This document shows positions 1 to 9,112 of a DNA stretch of 64,000 nt, piece after piece. The notes below the pieces were generated by a model. The model worked only from the letters and a program-made list of their open reading frames with translations. It did not search any database and was not told where the DNA came from. Made by a program: the position numbers and the translations under genes. The stretch's first letter is position 1, and each line of letters starts with the position of its first letter. Origin of the DNA: Tannerellaceae bacterium (GTDB lineage: Bacteria; Bacteroidota; Bacteroidia; Bacteroidales; Tannerellaceae); the NCBI GenBank assembly GCA_021201295.1, contig JAJQFE010000016.1, forward strand, positions 60,399 to 124,398, written 5' to 3'.

Positions 1-913
1 TTTCTACGTGAGCAGGAACGGATGAAGATCCGGCGAACTGAGCGTCACCGTGCATACGGCCCATGGTGTCGGTCATACCGTAAGAAGCCGGACCTGCTGC
101 CATGTTGTCCGGGTGAAGGGTACGTCCTGTACCACCTCCTGAAGCTACTGAGAAGTAGTTACGGCCATTTTCCAGACATTCTTTTTTGTAAGTTCCTGCA
201 ACCGGATGCTGGAAACGGGTTGGGTTGGTTGAGTTACCGGTGATGGATACGTCTACCCCTTCAGCACGCATCACAGCCACCCCTTCGCGAACGTCATCAC
301 AACCGTAACATCTTACTTTTGCACGAAGTCCGTCTGAATAAGGATATTCTTTTACGATGTTTAATTTACCGGTTAAGTAGTCGAACTGGGTCTGTACATA
401 GGTAAAACCATTAATACGTGAAATGATCATTGCAGCATCTTTACCCAGACCATTCAGGATTACGCGCAGAGGTTCTTTACGCACTTTATTTGCTTTTTCA
501 GCGATTTTGATAGCTCCTTCGGCAGCAGCAAACGATTCGTGGCCGGCTAAGAAGGCAAAACATTTAGTTTCTTCGCGAAGCAGACGTGCTCCTAAGTTTC
601 CGTGTCCGATCCCTACTTTGCGGTCATCTGCTACAGAACCTTTGATACAGAATGCCTGCAACCCGATACCGATTGCTTCGGCTGCATCAGCAGCTATTGT
701 ACAACCTTTTTTGATAGCGATGGCAGCACCTACAACATAGGCCCATGCCGCATTTTCAAAACAGATCGGTTGAGTTTCTTTACACATGGTGTAAGGGTCA
801 ATACCTTTTGCATCGCAGATAGCTTTAGCATCTTCGATACCGTTGATACCATATTCTTTTAAAACCGCGTTGATCGTATCTATACGGCGGTCGTAACTTT
901 CAAATAAAGCCAT
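1..913 (-). CDS. GGGtGRT family protein (3' end beyond window)
   Basis: Reading leftward from the ATG at 911-913, a frame runs open to the window edge, so the C-terminus is missing. About 304 residues are visible, starting MALFESYDRRIDTINAVLKE. The signature SGGGTGRTLHPDN that gives the family its name lies near residue 265, and a CYGCDD cysteine pair precedes it. The family is conserved in Bacteroidetes and clostridia, is often linked to Fe-S genes, and has no proven reaction. It is the last gene of a tight three-gene cluster with a small membrane protein (7 nt upstream) and a NifU/IscU-like scaffold, which suggests a metal-cluster role. Family assignment is firm; function is unknown. Confidence 0.9.
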   Translation of the reverse strand, partial: MALFESYDRRIDTINAVLKEYGINGIEDAKAICDAKGIDPYTMCKETQPICFENAAWAYVVGAAIAIKKGCTIAADAAEAIGIGLQAFCIKGSVADDRKVGIGHGNLGARLLREETKCFAFLAGHESFAAAEGAIKIAEKANKVRKEPLRVILNGLGKDAAMIISRINGFTYVQTQFDYLTGKLNIVKEYPYSDGLRAKVRCYGCDDVREGVAVMRAEGVDVSITGNSTNPTRFQHPVAGTYKKECLENGRNYFSVASGGGTGRTLHPDNMAAGPASYGMTDTMGRMHGDAQFAGSSSVPAHVE

Positions 914-920
914 TGTATTT

Positions 921-1112
921 TTACTTTTTTAAATTCTTATTAATCAGGAATAGTGATAGTAGAAAATTGAAAACAAGTACACCTCCGCAACAGGCAATGT
1001 AGAAAGCTAACCAGGGACGGTCCGGCTTGATTACAAAGTAGCTGATAAGCGTTCCCAATATGGTGATGATTATCAGTCCGGTTACGATATGTGTAAGTGT
1101 TTTTTTATTCAT
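921..1112 (-). CDS. Small two-helix membrane protein
   Basis: The product has 63 residues with two hydrophobic helices (about residues 8-29 and 35-57) joined by a short polar segment, KPDRPW, and a lysine-rich C-terminus. The start codon overlaps the last 8 nt of the upstream Fe-S scaffold gene, and the GGGtGRT gene follows after 7 nt, so the three genes are almost certainly co-transcribed and translationally coupled. I do not recognise a named family. A role as membrane anchor or partner for the GGGtGRT protein is inference from position alone. Confidence 0.75.
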   Translation of the reverse strand: MNKKTLTHIVTGLIIITILGTLISYFVIKPDRPWLAFYIACCGGVLVFNFLLSLFLINKNLKK

Positions 1113-1797
1113 GTCGAGGGTCGATATATTTTACAGCTTCATTGAAACGACCGTATGAGCCTTTTGCTTTTTCCAGTGCTTCGTTAGCATCTATACCTTT
1201 CTTAACCATATCCATGAATTTACCCAGGTGGATGAATTCATATCCGATTACCTGATCATCTGCGTCTAATGCCATGCGGGTGCAGTAACCTTCTGCCATT
1301 TCCAGATAACGAACTCCTTTTGCTACAGTACCAAACATCGTACCTACCTGGCTGCGTAACCCTTTACCTAAGTCTTCCAGACTGGCTCCGATAGGCAGAC
1401 CACCTTCTGAGAAAGCTGACTGAGTACGTCCGTAAACGATCTGTAGGAATAATTCACGCATAGCCGTGTTGATTGCATCACAAACCAGGTCGGTGTTCAA
1501 TGCTTCCAGCAATGTTTTACCCGGAAGGATCTCAGATGCCATAGCCGCAGAGTGGGTCATACCGGAACAACCTACGGTTTCTACCAGGGCTTCCTGAATG
1601 ATTCCTTCTTTTACGTTAAGTGTTAGTTTACATGTACCCTGTTGTGGAGCACACCATCCCACACCGTGAGTCAAACCTGAGATGTCAGTGATCTGTTTAG
1701 ATCTAACCCATTTTCCTTCTTCAGGGATAGGAGCACTTTCGTGGTTCGCTCCTTTTTTTACAATACACATCTGTTGTACTTCATGTGAATAAATCAT
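1105..1797 (-). CDS. NifU/IscU-like iron-sulfur cluster scaffold protein
   Basis: This 230-residue protein has the cysteine pattern of IscU/NifU-N scaffolds: CAPQQGTC near residue 49, VGCSGMTHSAAMASEIL near 77, and a further Cys in LVCDAIN near 105. The second motif matches the GCGxSxAxSS region of classical scaffolds. The family builds or carries Fe-S clusters in the cytoplasm. The long C-terminal extension is typical of the Bacteroidetes version that travels with GGGtGRT proteins. It is the first gene of the three-gene cluster, behind a TACATTTG promoter element. The natural client is unknown. Confidence 0.8.
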   Translation of the reverse strand: MIYSHEVQQMCIVKKGANHESAPIPEEGKWVRSKQITDISGLTHGVGWCAPQQGTCKLTLNVKEGIIQEALVETVGCSGMTHSAAMASEILPGKTLLEALNTDLVCDAINTAMRELFLQIVYGRTQSAFSEGGLPIGASLEDLGKGLRSQVGTMFGTVAKGVRYLEMAEGYCTRMALDADDQVIGYEFIHLGKFMDMVKKGIDANEALEKAKGSYGRFNEAVKYIDPRHE

Positions 1798-1890
1798 AGT
1801 TGCTAATTATTATTTTTTAAGATGATAATAAAACTTCGTACTTCGTTTGTTATTTATCTTACCTATTGGTTCATTAATTAAAAGTCTGTG

Positions 1891-1898
1891 CAAATGTA
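1891..1898 (-). promoter_or_regulatory. Bacteroidetes -7 element for the Fe-S scaffold operon
   Basis: The minus strand reads TACATTTG, a perfect match to the TAnnTTTG consensus, 93 nt upstream of the scaffold gene start. No well-spaced TTTG -33 box is seen, so only the -7 half is supported. Confidence 0.5.
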
Positions 1899-2010
1899 GC
1901 TTTTTTTCTTTAGGTCTACAATATGCAAAACTTCTGTTTTAAGGGGTGCATACGGGGGAAATTTATCCCGGGTCTTTTTTGTTTTCCTCCGTATGCTTTT
2001 GCTTTATATC

Positions 2011-3146
2011 TTAATCTAAAAGAGTGGCTAATTTAGCATCCAGATCCGCTCCATGGATATATTTATCAATGATCTTTCCATCTTTATCAATCAGCACGGT
2101 ATGAGGGATCGAGTTTACCCCATATATAGCTGCTCCCGCATTTTTCCATTCCTGCAGGTCAGAAAGCTGTGGTCAGGTAATGTTCAGATCTTTGATCCCT
2201 TTTTTCCAGGCTGCCTGATTGCTGTCTAATGATATTCCTACAATTTCAAAGCCTTTGCCTTTGTACTTCCTGTAAGCTTCTACCAGAAGGGGCATATCCC
2301 GCCGGCAGGGAGGACACCAGGAAGCCCAGAAATCCACCAGTACTACTTTTCCGTTTCCTACATATTCCGATAGAGGATGCAGTTGGCCTTTGGTATCTGC
2401 CATTTCAAAATCAGTGAACTCTTTACCAATGGCAACTTTCTGTAAAACCGTTAAATGATCCACCACTTTTTCAACTTCTGGAACTGCGACAAAGGTAGCA
2501 TCTGCTCTGTCTATGATCTCTTTCCGTTCCTCTTCACTCAGGTTATAGCGGAAATCATACAACATTTACCTCCAGTTTGTTTATCCGTATTTTTCAGAAT
2601 ATAATCTTTTACTAATGCGGTAATATCATTTTCAATCGTTTCGTACCTGTCTTCTGCCTGTTGGGCTATGGCCGGATTGTCTGAATTCATTAATCCGGTC
2701 AGATCGCTTTGTTGCATTCTGAGATTCAGGATCTGGGCCTGCAGGGCGGCATACGCATCATTCTCCGGAGTTCCTTTGGCATGGGATTGTTGCTCATCTA
2801 ATGTGATCTGCAGTTTCCCGTTTTCCAGAATAAAGGTGGACGCGTGCGGCATGTTTTGTCCGCCTGGAACACGTGTGGGAGGAACAATATAGTCATCAAA
2901 CCGGATCGTTCTTAACACCGGTTCTTTCTGTACACCGGTGAACGTAAAGCTACCGTTTTGTGCCAGGGCACTATCTAATCTATTTCCGGCATGTACTCCA
3001 TTGGAACCTAATCCGTATTCTTCCAGACAAACATAGGTACCTTCCAGATCCGGGTGGGTAACAGTTCCCTTGATTTCATAGCCAGGTTTTTCACTACATG
3101 AAACAGTCATCATAACTGTTGCTGTAAGAAGTAAAATCTTTTTCAT
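2011..3146 (-). pseudogene. TlpA-like thioredoxin lipoprotein with DUF4369, frameshifted and interrupted
   Basis: A lipoprotein signal (MKKILLLTATVMMTVSC) leads into a DUF4369-type N-terminal domain and then a TlpA/AhpC-TSA thioredoxin fold with the redox motif WCPPC. Such periplasmic thiol-disulfide reductases are common in Bacteroidetes. Two lesions break it. A -1 frameshift near 2565-2567 separates the N-terminal part (to 2538) from the thioredoxin part. A TGA at 2173-2175 replaces the Trp expected in the family's ITWPQLSDL motif; translation past it gives a normal end, VLIDKDGKIIDKYIHGADL, stopping at 2011. Intact length would be about 379 residues. These are either real decay or two assembly errors. 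The start at 3146 puts the signal peptide in register. Confidence 0.85.
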
Positions 3147-3369
3147 ACTCACAATCTTTTTATATAAATCAAAACTTTGCTCGTTCGATGATCCGGAAAC
3201 CGACTCCTGACCGGATGGATCCGGTCCGTAAGGAAATAATCAGAAATAGGTAGCCTACCTATATAATTGATTAAGATATCGATCTTTATCCGTTACGAAG
3301 GTATGTCATTCCATTTATTTTCAGGTTGTATTTTCATGAAAAAGATGTAAGAATTTAATTATTATTAAG

Positions 3370-3395
3370 AAGCCTCTGAAACGGCTTTCTTTTTT
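3370..3395 (+). terminator. Short hairpin with T-tract upstream of pfp
   Basis: AAGCC and GGCTT arms enclose an 8-nt loop and are followed by TCTTTTTT on the plus strand. No plus-strand gene ends just before it, so it may insulate pfp from upstream transcription or be a remnant. Confidence 0.4.
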
Positions 3396-3435
3396 AAATA
3401 AAAAATCCGATATTTGCGCCTCGGAAACTTGAAAA

Positions 3436-3467
3436 AAGTAGTCAAAGTAGTTAAGTAGTCAGAGTAG
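3436..3467 (+). repeat. Short degenerate tandem repeat (GTAGTC/AAGTAGT units)
   Basis: Near-repeating units AAGTAGTC, AAAGTAGTT, AAGTAGTC and AGAGTAGC occur in a row in the intergenic region before pfp. Simple intergenic repeats of this type are common in Bacteroidales and no function is evident. The rest of the 3147-3587 gap holds a short T-tailed hairpin and no gene. Confidence 0.5.
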
Positions 3468-3587
3468 CAAGTGGAAATATGCCTGACTCCTTACCTTCTG
3501 AATGAGCGGAGCGAATGATAACTCCTTTAAATACTTATTATTAACTACTGATTTAAAGAATATTCTACATAAAAATCAAACTGAGAA

Positions 3588-5234
3588 ATGACTAAAAGTG
3601 CATTACAAATCGCAAGAGCAGCTTACCAGCCAAAGGTGCCGGCTGCATTAAAAGGTGCGGTAAAAGCCGTAGAAGGTGCAACTACCCAATCTGTTGCCGA
3701 TCAGGAAGAAATTAAAAAATTATTCCCTAACACATACGGGATGCCTATCATCACCTTTGAAAAAAGTGATGAAACTTTTTCATCACCAGCTATTCATGTA
3801 GGTGTGATCCTTTCAGGAGGACAGGCTCCGGGTGGACACAATGTGATCTCCGGTCTGTTCGATGGTTTAAAAGCAATTAACCCGGATTCACGTCTGTATG
3901 GTTTCCTGATGGGACCTGGCGGCCTGGTAGATCATAAATACAAAGAGCTGACTGCTGATATTATTGATGAATACCGTAATACAGGAGGTTTTGATATGAT
4001 TGGTTCGGGACGTACCAAGCTGGAAGAAACTTCACAGTATGATAAAGGTCTGGAGATCCTGAAACAATTAAATATTTCAGCCTTGGTTATTATCGGTGGA
4101 GATGATTCGAATACCAATGCCTGTGTTCTGGCTGAATATTATAAAGCAAATAATACGGGTATCCAGGTGATCGGTTGTCCTAAAACTATCGATGGTGACC
4201 TGAAAAACGAGCAGATTGAAACTTCTTTTGGTTTTGACACGGCTTGTAAGGTTTATTCGGAAGTGATCGGTAACATTGAACGCGACTGTAACTCTGCCCG
4301 TAAATACTGGCATTTCATTAAACTGATGGGACGTTCCGCTTCTCATATCGCTTTGGAATGTGCTTTGCAGACGCAACCCAACGTTTGTATTATTTCAGAA
4401 GAAGTAGAAGCTAAAAAACAATCTTTGGATGATATTGTAAATTATATTGCAGGGGTGGTTGCCCAACGTGCTGAGAATGGAAATAACTTCGGTACTGTGT
4501 TGATCCCTGAAGGATTGATCGAATTTATCCCGGCTATGAAGAACCTGATCTCAGAGCTGAATGACTTCCTGGCTCATAATGAAGAAGAATTTAAACAGGT
4601 AGACCGTACGGAACAACGGGCTTACATTATCAGCAAACTGTCTAAAGAAAATGCAGATCTGTATGCAAGTCTTCCGGAAGGTGTTGCGCGTCAGTTATCT
4701 TTAGATCGTGACCCACACGGAAATGTTCAGGTATCACTGATCGAAACTGAAAAGTTGTTGGCAGAAATGGTCGGTAACCGTCTGGCAGAATGGAAAAAAG
4801 AAGGTAAATACAATGGTAAATTTGTCAGCCTGGTCCATTTCTTCGGATATGAAGGACGTTGTGCTGCTCCATCTAACTATGATGCTGACTATTGCTATTC
4901 ATTGGGTTATACAGCTTCCTGCCTGATCGCTGCAGGTAAGACCGGTTATATGTCTTCTGTTCGTAACACTACTGCGCCGGCTGATCAATGGATTGCTGGA
5001 GGTATTCCTGTAACCATGATGATGAACATGGAAAAACGTCATAGAGAAATGAAGCCAGTCATCCAGAAAGCATTGGTAAAACTGGATGGTGCACCGTTTA
5101 AAGCATTTGCTGCTAACCGGGAGAACTGGGCAGTCAATACCAAATATGTATATCCGGGTCCAATCCAGTATTTCGGTCCAACAGAAGTATGTGACCAGAC
5201 TACTAAAACATTGGCATTAGAACAGGCAAAATAA
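3588..5234 (+). CDS. pfp: Pyrophosphate--fructose-6-phosphate 1-phosphotransferase
   Basis: The enzyme interconverts fructose 6-phosphate and fructose 1,6-bisphosphate using pyrophosphate in glycolysis/gluconeogenesis in the cytoplasm. At 548 residues it is the long PFP type. Visible motifs in order are [10 protein letters not shown] (substrate loop, near residue 77), GGDDSN near 168 (the Asp-rich PPi-type signature in place of the ATP-type GGDGT), [10 protein letters not shown] near 198 with the catalytic Asp, and [14 protein letters not shown] near 248. The Lys in PKTIDGD is the residue that favours PPi over ATP. It is a single gene followed by a strong terminator. No break is present. Confidence 0.96.
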   Translation: MTKSALQIARAAYQPKVPAALKGAVKAVEGATTQSVADQEEIKKLFPNTYGMPIITFEKSDETFSSPAIHVGVILSGGQAPGGHNVISGLFDGLKAINPDSRLYGFLMGPGGLVDHKYKELTADIIDEYRNTGGFDMIGSGRTKLEETSQYDKGLEILKQLNISALVIIGGDDSNTNACVLAEYYKANNTGIQVIGCPKTIDGDLKNEQIETSFGFDTACKVYSEVIGNIERDCNSARKYWHFIKLMGRSASHIALECALQTQPNVCIISEEVEAKKQSLDDIVNYIAGVVAQRAENGNNFGTVLIPEGLIEFIPAMKNLISELNDFLAHNEEEFKQVDRTEQRAYIISKLSKENADLYASLPEGVARQLSLDRDPHGNVQVSLIETEKLLAEMVGNRLAEWKKEGKYNGKFVSLVHFFGYEGRCAAPSNYDADYCYSLGYTASCLIAAGKTGYMSSVRNTTAPADQWIAGGIPVTMMMNMEKRHREMKPVIQKALVKLDGAPFKAFAANRENWAVNTKYVYPGPIQYFGPTEVCDQTTKTLALEQAK

Positions 5235-5264
5235 GCGTTTATCTGTTATTTTTATATAATAGGA

Positions 5265-5300
5265 GAGGATGTTCCGGAAGGTACATCCTCTTTTTGTTTT
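5265..5300 (+). terminator. Intrinsic terminator after pfp
   Basis: An 8-bp stem (GAGGATGT / ACATCCTC) with a 10-nt loop is followed by TTTTTGTTTT, 30 nt after the pfp stop codon. Confidence 0.85.
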
Positions 5301-5309
5301 AAAAACTTC

Positions 5310-5317
5310 TATCTTTG
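5310..5317 (+). promoter_or_regulatory. Bacteroidetes -7 element for ribE
   Basis: TATCTTTG matches TAnnTTTG and lies 30 nt before the riboflavin synthase start. No FMN riboswitch fold is visible in this short leader, which sits directly after the pfp terminator. Confidence 0.6.
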
Positions 5318-5347
5318 TATATATAAATTATTCAATAAACAGAAGCT

Positions 5348-5950
5348 ATGTTTTCAGGAATTGTAGAAGAAGCAGCACAGGTTGTTGCCATAGAACAGGA
5401 TAAAGGGAATATTCATCTGACTATGCAATGTTCGTTTGTAAATGAACTGAAAATTGATCAGAGTGTAGCTCATAATGGTGTTTGCCTGACGGTTGTAAGC
5501 ATTACGGATGATACTTACACTGTGACTGCTATTCAGGAAACACTGGATCGCTCTAATCTGGGCTTCCTTAAGGCCGGAGATAAGGTAAATCTGGAGCGTA
5601 GTATGATGATGAATGGTCGGCTGGATGGGCATATTGTTCAGGGGCATGTGGATCAGACTGCTGTTTGCACGGAGGTAAAAGAGGCAGACGGAAGCTGGTA
5701 TTATACTTTCGAATATGAGTTTGATAAAGAGATGGCCCGGCAGGGATATATGACAGTGGAGAAAGGTTCTGTATGTGTCAATGGGGTAAGCCTGACTGTT
5801 TGTAATTCCACACAGAATAGTTTTCAGGTAGCCATTATTCCTTATACCTATGAATTTACGAACTTTCATCAGATCCAACAAGGTACGGTCGTGAATCTGG
5901 AGTTTGATATTGTCGGGAAATATATAAGTAAAATGATGCAGTTCAGATAA
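5348..5950 (+). CDS. ribE: Riboflavin synthase, alpha subunit
   Basis: The enzyme dismutates two 6,7-dimethyl-8-ribityllumazines into riboflavin and the pyrimidinedione. The 200-residue protein shows the two tandem lumazine-binding barrels of the family. The first opens with the invariant MFSGIVEE and carries NGVCLTV; the second opens at DGHIVQGHVD near residue 97 and carries NGVSLTV. The C-terminal trimerisation helix region is present. It stands alone between two terminators, away from other rib genes. Confidence 0.96.
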   Translation: MFSGIVEEAAQVVAIEQDKGNIHLTMQCSFVNELKIDQSVAHNGVCLTVVSITDDTYTVTAIQETLDRSNLGFLKAGDKVNLERSMMMNGRLDGHIVQGHVDQTAVCTEVKEADGSWYYTFEYEFDKEMARQGYMTVEKGSVCVNGVSLTVCNSTQNSFQVAIIPYTYEFTNFHQIQQGTVVNLEFDIVGKYISKMMQFR

Positions 5951-5975
5951 AAAACTGAATGATACACCAGAGATA

Positions 5976-6006
5976 AAAAGAGCCGGTCTAAGGCTCTTTT
6001 TTATTT
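5976..6006 (+). terminator. Intrinsic terminator after ribE
   Basis: A perfect 9-bp stem (AAAAGAGCC / GGCTCTTTT) with a 7-nt loop runs into a T-rich tail, 25 nt after the ribE stop. Confidence 0.85.
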
Positions 6007-6028
6007 TATCTAAACAGAGTGAAGTTTT

Positions 6029-6057
6029 TTTGGAGCATACAAAAAAATATATCTTTG
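6029..6057 (+). promoter_or_regulatory. Bacteroidetes promoter for the acyltransferase gene
   Basis: A TTTG -33 box at 6029-6032 and a perfect TATCTTTG -7 box at 6050-6057 are 17 nt apart, 44 nt upstream of the start codon. Confidence 0.6.
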
Positions 6058-6101
6058 GGGGAAAATAATACCCAGTAATAAACATACATACATATCTTTT
6101 C

Positions 6102-7234
6102 ATGCAAAAAACACAAATCTCTGCTGCTGCCTTTGCAGATACAAAGCCTCATTACCATATTCTGGATGGATTACGTGGGATAGCGGCTATTATGGTGGTC
6201 TGTTTTCATCTGTTTGAAGCCTTTGCCACCAGTCATCTGGACCAGCGGATCAATCATGGGTATCTGGCGGTGAATTTTTTCTTTTTATTATCCGGTTTTG
6301 TGGTAGGATATGCCTATGATGACCGTTGGAAAACCATGACCGTCAAAGAATTTATTAAACGCAGAATTATACGTTTGCATCCGATGGTAGTGATTGGAAT
6401 TCTTATCGGGGCTGTTATGTTTTATTTTCAGGGATGTTCTGTCTGGGATGTATCGCAGATTTCTGTGATGGCCCTGTTAATTGCTACCTGTATGAACGCT
6501 CTTTTAATACCAGCCACCCCTGGTATGGAAATCCGTGGTGTAGGAGAAATGTATCCTTTGAATGGTCCCAGCTGGTCGTTGTTTTTTGAATATATTGGGA
6601 ATATTTTATATGCTTTGTTTATTCGTAAACTTTCCACCAGGGCTCTTGCCGGGTTGGTCATTATGGCCGGATGCGGATTAGCTGTGTTTAGTATATTTGG
6701 GCCTTATGGGGATATTTGTGCCGGATTTTCATTGACGGGACCTGAATTTACCTGTGGTTTTCTCCGTTTGTTATATGCCTTTTCCGCAGGATTACTTTTG
6801 TCCCGTGTGTTTAAACCTACCTATATAAAAGGTGCTTTCTGGATATGCAGTCTGGCTATTATCGTCTTGTTGGCTGTTCCACGTCTGGGAGGTGCAGAGC
6901 ATTTATGGATAAATGGTTTATATGATACCATTTGTTTTGCCCTGTTTTTCCGTTACTTGTCTATATAGGCGCTTCCGGTAAAACTACGGATGCCTATACT
7001 AACCGGATCTGTAAATTTCTGGGAGATATTTCCTATCCTTTGTATATGGTCCATTATCCCTTTATTTATTTGTATTTTGCCTGGGTTAAGAATGAAGATC
7101 TTACTTTCCGCGAATCTTTTCCCGGAGCGTTGGCTTTAGTGATAGGATGTATTTTCCTGGCTTATATTTGCCTGAAGTGGTTTGATGAACCTGTACGGAA
7201 ATATTTAGCTAAACGGTTTTTAAAATCTAAATAA
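6102..7234 (+). pseudogene. Acyltransferase 3 family membrane protein, frameshifted
   Basis: The first 289 codons encode a polytopic membrane protein with the acyltransferase-3 hallmarks YHILDGLRGIAAIMVVCFHL (catalytic His) and FFLLSGFVVGYAYDDRW. The frame ends at 6968 after CFALFFRYLSI. The C-terminal helices continue in another frame from about 6940 with PLLVYIGASGKTTD and SYPLYMVHYP, ending at 7234. Adding one T to the T5 run near 6943-6947 restores a single 378-residue protein of normal length. Members acylate cell-surface glycans or other membrane-facing acceptors; the substrate here is unknown. Confidence 0.85.
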
Positions 7235-7435
7235 CGGTTCTTTCTTCCTTCTTTTGCTCTGGTTATATTATATAAGAGAATACTATATATATTATTTACT
7301 GATCGTATACTTATTATGCTGCCGTAATAAGTATATTAATTCCCGATAGATAGAATCTAACAGCAGGAGATCAGCCGGAATATAGAGGTGAGAAGTGCGA
7401 GCTGATCCCTAAACACGCTGTAGCAGAAAAGAGAG

Positions 7436-7983
7436 TTAAGCTCCGAAAAGCAAATAGAGCAAAGGGAGATATTCTTTCAACGCTATCCGGAGTGCTTTCA
7501 GGGATCGGGTGATATGATATTCCGCACTTTTGGGACTCATTGATAACTCTTCGGCGATTTCTTTTACGGATAAGTTTTCGTAACGGCTCATCTCAAAGAT
7601 CCGGCGGGTTTGTTCCGGCAGGGATTGCAGGGTTTTTCCACGATTTCCGAGATCTCAGCGGAGAAGATTTCCTGTGGGTCACAGGCTTCCAAAGAAGTAA
7701 TCCGGTAATATAAATCCCGGCTCATATGGGAGGAAATATTCTCCATAGCCAGTTGTTTTCTTTCCTGGTGTTTGAGGTAATTAAGCGAATTGTTTCTCAG
7801 GATCGTTAACAGGAGAGCTTTAGGGGATTCGATCGTTTCTTTTTTATGGGTTTGCCAGAAACTGATCAGGGCTTCCGACACAATGTCCTCAGCTGCCATA
7901 TCATCCTGTACATATGACTTGACAAATAAAAAAGAATTTTTATAGTAATTCCTGTAGATGTCGCTGAAGTTATTGTATTTCAT
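7436..7983 (-). pseudogene. ECF sigma-70 factor, frameshifted before region 4
   Basis: Region 2 is intact (FLFVKSYVQDDMAAEDIVSE, FWQTHKK). After EISEIVEK the frame is lost at an A5 run (plus-strand T5 at about 7633-7637). Adding one A restores TLQSLPEQTRRIFEMSRYEN and a perfect region 4 helix-turn-helix, LSVKEIAEELSMSPKSAEYH, ending at 7436. Intact length is about 182 residues, normal for Bacteroidetes ECF factors. No FecR or SusC gene is adjacent, so its target regulon is not local. As written, the product lacks its -35-binding domain. Confidence 0.85.
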
Positions 7984-8185
7984 TACACGAATATAAGCAT
8001 TCTTTTTTGGGAGGAATAATAAAAATGGTATACTTTCTGTTTTTGTATTGTTAAAAGAATATCGTTTTAAAAGAAATTTATTTGGTCCTATATCCTATAA
8101 CCAGGTTTTTGTTAAATCGGAACAGTAAAAAACTTCTCCTTTTATAAAAGGGTTATATCAGAAGATTTATTATAAATATACTACC

Positions 8186-8885
8186 ATGTTTTTCCAAAAC
8201 CGATTTTGTTTTCTGGCTTATAAGGCTTTATTTATCCTGCTTTGTTTATGGGGATTATATCTAAATTCAGGGCTACCGCAGGGGAGTGTGAAGTGGCATG
8301 TGCTGGATTATTATGCAATCCAGAGTAATATGTTATGTCTTTTTTATTTTATCTGGTCGTTTTATACAAACTTGCGGTATCGGGAAGAACCGTTACAGGT
8401 ATATACACCTGCTCCCCGGTTGAAGGGGGCGGTGACTTTTTGTATTACGGTCACTTTGCTGATCTATAATTTTATCCTGGCTCCTGTTCAGTTTTCTATG
8501 GGAAACGGGGCAGTTGTCTATTCTGCAGGAAATATATTGGTTCATTATGTTGTTCCGGTTATGGTGGTCCTGGATTGGGTGATGTTTGACAAAAAAAGGT
8601 GCCTGGAGAATTTATGATCCTTTTTTGTGGTTAGGCATTCCGTATGCCTATTTTCTCTTTGCCATTGTACGGGCACAGGTAAGAGGATTGATTCCCGGTA
8701 CGCAGAGCCGCTACCCGTATGAATTTATAGATATCGACCGGTATGGATGGGAAGAAGTGGGTGTGCATGTGGTAAAACTGACGTTAATCTTTTTACTGAT
8801 AGGGTCCCTGTATGTCTGTATCGATCATTTGTTCGCTAAGGTTGTCGGAAATGATTCCCGGAACCATATGTATACTTACTTTTAA
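8186..8885 (+). pseudogene. Pr6Pr family membrane protein, frameshifted
   Basis: Six hydrophobic segments are spread over two frames. The first frame ends at 8617 after DWVMFDKKRCLENL. The second carries KKGAWRIYDPFLWLGIPYAY, the typical Pr6Pr/FAR-17a-like sequence, to 8885. Removing one A from the A7 run at 8591-8597 joins them as VMFDKKGAWRIYDPFLW and gives about 232 residues. This is the only +1 rather than -1 homopolymer lesion clearly seen in the window. The function of the family is unknown. Confidence 0.8.
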
Positions 8886-9004
8886 TTTGTTAATATGCTT
8901 CCATGTACTGTATTCATTTAAAAGATACAGGTATATATAAATATATGTTTTTAATTTGTATCTATTTGGTTTCATATTTATATAAAATTAACCTTCTGAT
9001 TATA

Positions 9005-9018
9005 TTTATAATTATTCC
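9005..9018 (+). promoter_or_regulatory. Candidate ARG box upstream of the purF-like/carAB operon
   Basis: TTTATAATTATTCC matches the E. coli ARG-box core TGAATAATTATTCA at 11 of 14 positions. The surrounding DNA is very AT-rich, which raises the chance of a random match. ArgR control of carAB is known in enterobacteria, and argR itself lies in this window. Confidence 0.3.
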
Positions 9019-9074
9019 CGTTATATTGTCAATTCTTTTTGCTGGTCTCTAATCATTATGTAATATAAAATCAG

Positions 9075-9082
9075 TATCTTTG
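9075..9082 (+). promoter_or_regulatory. Bacteroidetes -7 element for the purF-like/carAB operon
   Basis: TATCTTTG matches the TAnnTTTG consensus and lies 30 nt upstream of the first gene. No well-spaced -33 TTTG was found. Confidence 0.55.
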
Positions 9083-9112
9083 CCGGAGTTTAGGAATTAG
9101 ACTATAAAATCA

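Noticed and set aside
5354..6103. 249-codon minus-strand frame opposite ribE
   Set aside because: It is the antisense shadow of an unambiguous riboflavin synthase gene and has no recognisable domain.
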